Assembly: GCF_002259415.1 (NCBI RefSeq)
Contig: NZ_NPFY01000022.1
Location: 1-64,000 of the forward strand
DNA from: Rhodococcus sp. 14-2470-1b
Lineage (GTDB): Bacteria; Actinomycetota; Actinomycetes; Mycobacteriales; Mycobacteriaceae
Length of the DNA stretch: 64,000 nucleotides
Reading direction: 5' to 3'
Part shown: positions 60,524 to 64,000 of the stretch, one piece after another
Position numbering within the stretch: position 1 is the stretch's first letter
Layout of the letters: each line of letters starts with the position of its first letter
The notes under the pieces: generated by a model
The model's database searches: none
Seen by the model: only the letters and a program-made list of their open reading frames with translations
What the model was told of the DNA's origin: nothing
Program-made: the position numbers and the translations under genes

Positions 60524-61012
60524 CTCGTGTGTGAGGAGCCATTCCTTCACCGGCAGACCCCATCTGAATCCGCCGAGTGCGCCGCCGATTCGGAACACGC
60601 GATGGCACGGCACGAACAGTGCGGCAGCATTGCGCGCGCAGGCGGACGCAGCCCCTCGAATGGCCGCTGGGCGCCCGGCCATTTCCGCGAATTGCGAGTA
60701 CGTCACCGGCGACCCGGCAGGCACTGTCCGTAGAACCTTCCAGGCGTGGACCAGGAATTCACCCGACTGTTGCGATACCGGTACATCGTCGATGGCTCTC
60801 ACGTCGCCGCGGTGATAGGCGTCGACGGCTGCGGTCACGCTGCCGAGCGTCGAGGCCTGCCGAAGATCCGTCGGCCGGAGACTTGTGTGGATCAACGGGA
60901 CCAGATTGTCGACCGAGTCCGTCCATCCCGCTGCGAGGACGGACCCCGCGTCGTCGACGACGGTCGTGAACGGGCCGATCGGGGTGTCGGTGGTGGCGAA
61001 CGATGCAGTCAT
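60500..61012 (-). CDS. ogt: Methylated-DNA-[protein]-cysteine S-methyltransferase
   Basis: A 170-residue single-use repair protein that removes O6-methyl from guanine. The acceptor cysteine is in ALFVPCHRVFRIGGALGGFRWG, and the DNA-binding part includes VPAGSPVTYSQFAEMAGRPAAIRGAASACARNAA. ATG 61012 (MTASFATTDTPIG) overlaps the Ada-AlkA stop (ATGA), so the two alkylation-repair genes are coupled. The C-terminal tail AGVEPAE is encoded by a repeat copy rather than native sequence. Confidence 0.93.
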   Translation of the reverse strand: MTASFATTDTPIGPFTTVVDDAGSVLAAGWTDSVDNLVPLIHTSLRPTDLRQASTLGSVTAAVDAYHRGDVRAIDDVPVSQQSGEFLVHAWKVLRTVPAGSPVTYSQFAEMAGRPAAIRGAASACARNAAALFVPCHRVFRIGGALGGFRWGLPVKEWLLTHEAGVEPAE

Positions 61013-62454
61013 GCTGCTCTCCTTGTCAGGGCGATGTTCCACAGGTGCATGGAGACGTAGGACCGCCACGGCGCCCAGCGGTCCGAGTCCTTCAGCGAAA
61101 GTCCGAGTGCCTCGGCGCCCTGTCGGACGACGAGATCGGTGTCGAGCAATACGTCGGGATCGGCGAGAGTGCGCATGACGACGTACCGCGCCGTCCACGG
61201 GCCGATCCCCTTGAGCGCGAGCAAGTCTCGTTCCAGCTCCTCGGCCGGCCTGGCCGGATGAAGGACGATCTTGCCCGACGCCACCGCGTCGGCGACGCCG
61301 ATGATCGAGCTGACCCGTGCGCGCGGGCCGGTGAGGACCTCGTGTCCGCGTTCGGCGATGACGGCCGCGCTGGGAAACAACCGCGTGACGGTGCCGCCGA
61401 GTGGATCCTCGATGTGGTCCCCGAGTGCGTCGACCAGCCGCGCAGTGTGGGTGGCGGCGGCGCGTAGGGAGATCTGCTGCCCGATCATGGTGCGCAGCAG
61501 CAGTTCCTCACCGTCGATGCTGCCGGGCGCTCGCATCCCGCGGTGTGCGGCGATGTTCGACGCGAGTGCCTGGTCCTCGGACAGTGCGGAGTCGACGGCT
61601 TCGGGGTCGGCGTCCAGATCGAGCAGGTGACGGATCCGGGCGACGGCGGGTGCGAGGTCTCGCATGTCCATCAGGCTCAGTGTTGCCTCGACGTACCCGT
61701 CGACGAAGCGCATCCCGACGACGGCGTGACCGTGGGGGAGCCGAAGCGACCGCCGGTAGAGGCCGTCGTCGAACGATTCGATGCCGGGTACCGCGTGGCC
61801 TTCGAGGAACCACTCGAGCCACCCGGTGTCCATCGGCTGCCGATAGGGGAGTCTCACCGAAACGGTTCCGTTGGACGAGAGGTTCTTTCGACGAGTTGCT
61901 TCGTCGCGCAACGTCGTGGGGTTGACAGCGAATACTTCCCGAACGGTGTCGTTGAACTGCCTGATGCTCGAGAACCCCGATGCGAACGCGATGTCGCTCA
62001 TGGTCATGTCGGTCGTCTGGATCAGGGTGCGAGCAGTGTGCGCGCGGTGGGCCCTGGCCAGCGCGAGAGGGCCCGCGCCGATCTCGGCGGTCAGCACCCG
62101 CGTCAACTGCCGGCTCGAGTACCCGAGGGTATCGGCGAGTGCGTCGACGCCACCGCGCTCCACGGCGCCGTCGGAGATCAAACGCATGGCGCGCGACGTC
62201 AGATCCGAGTGGATGTTCCATCGCGGTGAGCCGGGGGTGGCATCGGGCTGACAGCGTCGACACGCACGGTATCCCTCGTGCTGCGCGGCGGCAGCGGTCG
62301 GAACGAACGTGACGTTCTGTGCCTTGGGGGTGGTCGCCGGGCACGACGGGCGACAGTAGATGCCCGTCGTGCGCACGGCCGTGAAGAACTGCCCGTCGAA
62401 ACGGGTGTCTCGTGCCGAGACGGCGCGGTAACACCGGTCGAAGTCCAAGTCCAT
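61009..62454 (-). CDS. Ada-type regulator fused to AlkA 3-methyladenine DNA glycosylase
   Basis: A 481-residue fusion. The N-terminal Ada zinc domain has FFTAVRTTGIYCRPSCPA and ACRRCQPD (four cysteines, including the methylphosphotriester acceptor). Next comes an AraC-type helix-turn-helix pair (LADTLGYSSRQLTRVLTAEIG and MSDIAFASGFSSIRQFNDTVREVF). The last roughly 290 residues are an AlkA glycosylase with the helix-hairpin-helix LLALKGIGPWTARYVVMRTL and the catalytic aspartate in DVLLDTDLVVRQG. It can sense methyl damage, activate transcription and excise alkylated bases. ATG 62454 is the start. Confidence 0.94.
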   Translation of the reverse strand: MDLDFDRCYRAVSARDTRFDGQFFTAVRTTGIYCRPSCPATTPKAQNVTFVPTAAAAQHEGYRACRRCQPDATPGSPRWNIHSDLTSRAMRLISDGAVERGGVDALADTLGYSSRQLTRVLTAEIGAGPLALARAHRAHTARTLIQTTDMTMSDIAFASGFSSIRQFNDTVREVFAVNPTTLRDEATRRKNLSSNGTVSVRLPYRQPMDTGWLEWFLEGHAVPGIESFDDGLYRRSLRLPHGHAVVGMRFVDGYVEATLSLMDMRDLAPAVARIRHLLDLDADPEAVDSALSEDQALASNIAAHRGMRAPGSIDGEELLLRTMIGQQISLRAAATHTARLVDALGDHIEDPLGGTVTRLFPSAAVIAERGHEVLTGPRARVSSIIGVADAVASGKIVLHPARPAEELERDLLALKGIGPWTARYVVMRTLADPDVLLDTDLVVRQGAEALGLSLKDSDRWAPWRSYVSMHLWNIALTRRAA

Positions 62455-62527
62455 GGACTCCACTGTGTCACCGCGCCCCCTGAAGTCGCTAGCGGGAATC
62501 GGACACCCATGTACGAGCCCGATCAAC

Positions 62528-62698
62528 TCAGCAGCAGCGGGCGCCGGGGTTCGTGTCGGCGTCGGCGTAGCGGTCCCGCCAGAACTGACGTTCGGACGGA
62601 ACCGGTTCGCCGGGGTGGACCCGCTGCATGTGGGCGACGTAGCGCTCGTAGTCCTTGTCGCCCATCACCGAGGTGATCCACCACAGAAGTCCGCGCAT
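62528..62698 (-). CDS. YbdD/YjiX family small protein
   Basis: A 56-residue protein (MRGLLWWITSVMGDKDYERY ... DADTNPGARCC) with the conserved YbdD pattern: YVAHMQRVHPGEPVPSERQFWRDRY and a C-terminal RCC. ATG 62698 begins one base after the cstA stop, which makes it the natural start. YbdD-type proteins accompany CstA/BtsT and are needed for pyruvate or peptide uptake in enterobacteria. Together they form an operon here. Confidence 0.9.
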   Translation of the reverse strand: MRGLLWWITSVMGDKDYERYVAHMQRVHPGEPVPSERQFWRDRYADADTNPGARCC

Positions 62699-62699
62699 G

Positions 62700-64000
62700 T
62701 CAGTGATGCCCTGCGTGCGCCGCACCCGGTGCGCGGACGGTGCCGTCGGCGATGAGCTTGTCCCATTCGCCCTGGATTTCCTTCTCTGCCGCGGTCGGGA
62801 CGAACCCTGCGGGTCCGAAGATCTTCGACGGAACCTCGGGTTCTTCGTTGTCCGGGAGTCCGCCTGCTCGAACGGCTTTGATGCAGACCAGAATGCCGGC
62901 CGCGGCGACGATGATGACCAGCACGGCGAAGATGATCGACAACGTTCCCTGGATGAACGTATTCCTGATGACGGCGTCGATTGCTTCGGCGGACTTGGCG
63001 CTGCCGAATTCGGTGAGGCCTTGGTTCTTGGCGTCGACGAACTGGGAGTGCTGCGCCCAGTATCCGATGGCGGGTACGGACGAGAAGATCTTCTGGTACG
63101 ACGCGGTCATCGTCACGATGAGGTCCCAGGCCAGGGGGACACCGGGAATCCAGGCCCACTTGAACAGGCCGCGCTTCATCACGATGGTCAGGACCACCGT
63201 CAAGGCGATCGCGGCGAGCAACTGATTTGCGATGCCGAAGAGCGGGAACAGCGTGTTGATGCCGCCGAGCGGGTCGGTGACGCCCATGAGAAGGATTGCG
63301 CCCCACGCTGCGACGACGATGAACGAGCACACCCATGCGCCGGGTCGCCACGACGGGTCCTTGAACTTCTTGGCCGACGAGCCGGGGAGGTTGCCGATGC
63401 TGTCGGAGAGCATGAAGCGTGCAACGCGCGTGCCTGCGTCGACCGTCGTGAGAATGAACAGTGCCTCGAACATGATCGCGAAGTGGTACCAGAACGACTT
63501 GAGGCTTTCGCCGCCGAAGACCTGATGCAGCACCTCGGACATACCGAATGCGAGCGTCGGTGCACCACCGGTGCGGGAAATGATCGATTCCTCGCCGACG
63601 TCGGATGCCGCCTGGCTCAGTTCCGCTGCGGTGATGTCCCCGCCGCTCAAGCCGAGCCCGTTGACGTAGTCCGCCGCGGTTTCCGGGGTGCCGCCGGTGA
63701 GCGTCGCCGGAGCGTTGAGCGCGAAGTAGATGTGCTGATCGAGAACACATGCGGTGACGAGCGCCATGATCGCGACGAAGGATTCGGTGAGCATGCCGCC
63801 GTAGCCGATCATCCGCATCTGCTTTTCCTTCTCCAGCAGCTTCGGAGTGGTGCCGGAGCAGATGAGGGCGTGGAACCCGGACAGGGCGCCGCAGGCGATG
63901 GTGATGAACAGGAACGGGAACAGTGAACCGGAGAACGCGGGACCGTTGCCCTCGGTGGCGAACGACGTCATCGCGGGCATCTGGATCTCGGGCCGTGCGA
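62700..64000 (-). CDS. cstA: Carbon starvation protein CstA, C-terminal part
   Basis: The last 433 residues lie in the window; the gene starts beyond its right edge. It is a polytopic transporter with many hydrophobic segments. Recognisable parts are SGSLFPFLFITIACGALSGFHALICSGTTPKLLEKEKQMRMIGYGGML, the downstream FILTTVDAGTRVARFML and MGVTDPLGGINTLFPLFGIANQLLAAIAL. CstA-family proteins import pyruvate or peptides, often induced in starvation. The C-terminal tail is histidine-ended (AAHAGHH). It precedes ybdD by one base. Confidence 0.95.
   Translation of the reverse strand, partial: ARPEIQMPAMTSFATEGNGPAFSGSLFPFLFITIACGALSGFHALICSGTTPKLLEKEKQMRMIGYGGMLTESFVAIMALVTACVLDQHIYFALNAPATLTGGTPETAADYVNGLGLSGGDITAAELSQAASDVGEESIISRTGGAPTLAFGMSEVLHQVFGGESLKSFWYHFAIMFEALFILTTVDAGTRVARFMLSDSIGNLPGSSAKKFKDPSWRPGAWVCSFIVVAAWGAILLMGVTDPLGGINTLFPLFGIANQLLAAIALTVVLTIVMKRGLFKWAWIPGVPLAWDLIVTMTASYQKIFSSVPAIGYWAQHSQFVDAKNQGLTEFGSAKSAEAIDAVIRNTFIQGTLSIIFAVLVIIVAAAGILVCIKAVRAGGLPDNEEPEVPSKIFGPAGFVPTAAEKEIQGEWDKLIADGTVRAPGAAHAGHH

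Noticed and set aside
62480..62520. tRNA-like T-arm (GTCCGATTCCCGC on the minus strand)
   Set aside because: The T-loop deviates from consensus and no acceptor, D or anticodon arms fit; upstream sequence is the ybdD gene.

Overview
This 64 kb window is high-GC chromosomal DNA from an actinobacterium of the order Mycobacteriales, most likely Rhodococcus. Codons end overwhelmingly in G or C, and neighbouring genes very often overlap by ATGA or GTGA. A mycothiol-pathway gene (mca) is present. The gene order from greA (about 33 kb) to the DUF6542 protein (about 53 kb) matches, from memory, M. tuberculosis Rv1080c-Rv1111c: greA, DUF4307, mca, small membrane protein, DUF255 protein, haemolysin III, Z-prenyl synthase, coaA, glyA, desaturase, phoH2, fum, glpX, DUF4245, xseB, xseA, lipid-droplet protein, ispH. 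Nothing suggests a prophage, plasmid or IS element; the species cannot be fixed from the sequence.

Layout. 0-4.7 kb holds accessory genes: the start of a 13E12/DUF222-HNH gene under a LexA-like box, ASCH and MerR genes facing a DUF4188 gene across a perfect palindrome, HAD and VOC genes facing a MarR gene across two related palindromes, and a secreted endonuclease/phosphatase-fold lipoprotein. 4.7-14.6 kb is one long isoprenoid/branched acyl-CoA catabolic operon (TIGR03084 protein, AtuA-like DUF1446 protein, acyl-CoA dehydrogenase, biotin-dependent carboxylase beta and alpha subunits, second dehydrogenase, enoyl-CoA hydratase, TetR). 14.6-17.2 kb has a guanine deaminase-like amidohydrolase and two DUF3558 lipoproteins. 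17.5-21.9 kb is the str operon (rpsL, rpsG, fusA, tuf). 22.0-25.9 kb is a two-gene Hen1-Pnkp RNA-repair cassette. 26.0-28.4 kb is a five-gene Asp23/Gls24 envelope cluster. 28.4-32.8 kb has a ferredoxin reductase-like flavoprotein, threonine ammonia-lyase, a VOC pseudogene and a DrrAB-type ABC exporter. 32.9-53.4 kb is the conserved block described above. 53.4-64 kb carries DNA-repair genes (rmuC, sbcD, sbcC, ogt, an Ada-AlkA fusion), an AI-2E-type membrane protein and the ybdD-cstA pair.

The most unusual content is a family of short GC-rich repeats with a consensus close to GCAGGAGTGGAGCCTGCGGAA, present in at least nine places as single copies or 32-33 bp tandem arrays (up to nine copies at 54.6-54.9 kb). 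When a copy lies at a gene's 3' end it supplies a C-terminal GVEPAE tail. In the catabolic operon four tandem copies form a chain of tiny ORFs, each overlapping the next by ATGA, between the carboxylase and the next dehydrogenase. At two convergent gene junctions a copy sits inside 15-16 bp inverted repeats and the element supplies the stop codon of the leftward gene. Another notable point is an acyl-ACP desaturase homologue whose two diiron-ligand histidines both appear to be glutamine.
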